Part shown: piece by piece, positions 62,837-64,000 of the stretch
How positions within the stretch are numbered: position 1 is the first letter of the stretch
How the letters are laid out: each line of letters opens with the position of its first letter
Origin: Rhodamnia argentea
Taxonomy: Eukaryota > Streptophyta > Magnoliopsida > Myrtales > Myrtaceae
Length of the DNA: 64,000 bases
Assembly: GCF_020921035.1 (NCBI RefSeq)
Contig: NC_063154.1
Span: 25,707,448 to 25,771,447, forward strand
Direction of reading: 5' to 3'
Made by a program: the position numbers and the translations under genes
Notes under the pieces: generated by a model
The model's input: the letters and a program-made list of their open reading frames with translations, nothing else
Database searches by the model: none
Told to the model about the DNA's origin: nothing

Positions 62837-64000
62837 CTGGAAGAGAGCACAAATCTGGGTCAGGGCAAAGCACTTCCACTTATACTACAACGGAATGTCA
62901 GGAAGTTGAAAGTCTGCTATGGTCTATGGAACTTCTTATGAAAAGGAACTAGCTTGAAAAGACTCCTTGTTGTAGACCAAAAATCTCTACTCACCTGTGA
63001 AGGGATGAATAACAAGCAATTAAAATCAATGATCCAAAGAGAGACTAAAGCAAACCCAAACTTATCTTCTCCGCGATTCAAACAAGTACAATATAACCCA
63101 TCAACAACTTTGTAGAATGTCACAGAACTGCTTTAAAGCGCACCTAGAAGTTACCCAGCCCAATAATACAGCATATGTCAGTGGACTCTTTTGTTTTACA
63201 AGAAGCAACGCTTAAAACCAAAAACTCATATCTTAACAATACACACGTCCGTAGTATTGGTATACAATGATACACATATGCAATCATCCACCTGCACTAC
63301 TTGACTCAGCTTTTGCTGGAATTGATATTGGAATCCTAAGAGAGGGAATTTTTTAATAATTTTTCACGATTTCATGTCTCCTTTAATTGGATGTAACATG
63401 CATATAGCTAATCTACAATTGGATGAGGAGCACAGAAAAACCAGTAACCAGTCCATCCTACCTCATTCTTAAACAGCAAAAGTCTTAGCAAAACCTCAAT
63501 TTCCAGTAGGTCCCACAATAGGAAAAGTCTCTGTACCTCAAGAGTCCGAGGGATGTTAAATGTGTTCTCCTTCCCCACAAGCTAATGAAATACAACACAC
63601 TCCAGAAAACCTACGCAGTGAAGTCAGACCTGGGGGACCATAGTTCTTTCAGTTTTTGTTGCATTGACATGGCACATGAGGTAAAGCCATCCTCAAAAGT
63701 TTTTCAAAAAGTACAATATGTTGGTTCTGTCATGCTTATTGACATACTTTTTACTCAGTTACTGCCTACGCATCGATATCATTTTAATAGCTCCTTTATG
63801 TATCCATGTCTAGAATAAACATGCGACATCATAAGTTTCTCCAATTCTAGTGGTGACACCACAAGATTTTTCAAACATATGCTATGTGATTTTTCTCCTT
63901 GATAAGAGTGTGCATTAAAGAATGTTAATTGACAAATAAAAGACTCGCGGAAATACAAAACAATGGAGTCTCCTACATGAAAATTAAATTCACCACGTCA
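62837..64000 (-). other. AIR carboxylase intron (no exon seen to window end)
   Basis: The exon expected before DKYLQKVH (family text ending in a QPKASTIRIIQ-type segment) was not found in this stretch, so it reads as a single intron of at least 1.16 kb running off the right edge. Short open frames here are unassigned. Confidence 0.6.

Overview
The window looks like nuclear DNA of a flowering plant, most likely a woody eudicot. The genes are split into many short exons by AT-rich GT-AG introns, plastid-type transit sequences are present, and the intergenic DNA is full of plant-style repeats. Some repeat phrases resemble those I associate with Myrtaceae such as Eucalyptus, but that placement is only a weak inference. 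No bacterial, phage or CRISPR content was seen.

Layout. (1) 1-5461, minus strand: ATP phosphoribosyltransferase (HISN1), the first enzyme of histidine synthesis. Eight exons are visible and the 3' end runs off the left edge. (2) 5462-7100: the HISN1 upstream region, a complete single-exon ribosomal protein eS28 gene (minus), and a truncated piece of an SM3L1-type SNF2 helicase gene (plus). (3) 7.1-19.8 kb: gene-poor DNA with microsatellites, small duplications and a decayed FCP1/HAD-type phosphatase pseudogene. (4) 19.8-21.5 kb: a truncated neprosin-domain gene whose promoter and first exon are repeated in inverted orientation at its 3' end, making a foldback of about 410-bp arms. (5) 21.5-24.5 kb: three rearranged genomic fragments of HISN1. 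(6) 24.7-32.2 kb: a tandem array of about 378-bp monomers organised into a roughly 1.27-kb higher-order unit, split by a 2,871-bp solo-LTR-like insertion with a 5-bp target duplication. (7) 34.2-37.0 kb: a small duplicated family of unrecognised proteins. (8) 39.3-49.1 kb, minus: a complete 11-exon EI24-like membrane protein gene. (9) 50.4-59.1 kb: a 4.3-kb direct tandem duplication whose right end carries the last two exons of the next gene. (10) 58.6-62.8 kb and beyond, minus: a PurK-PurE fusion AIR carboxylase of purine synthesis, with its 5' exons beyond the right edge.

How the genes relate. HISN1 and the AIR carboxylase both act in plastid nucleotide/histidine metabolism: histidine synthesis uses PRPP and ATP and returns AICAR to the purine pathway, just downstream of AIR carboxylase. 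Their closeness may be chance. I saw no new multi-gene system. The most unusual content is structural: the neprosin foldback with facing promoters, the scrambled HISN1 copies, the higher-order satellite, and the duplicated AIR carboxylase 3' exons.
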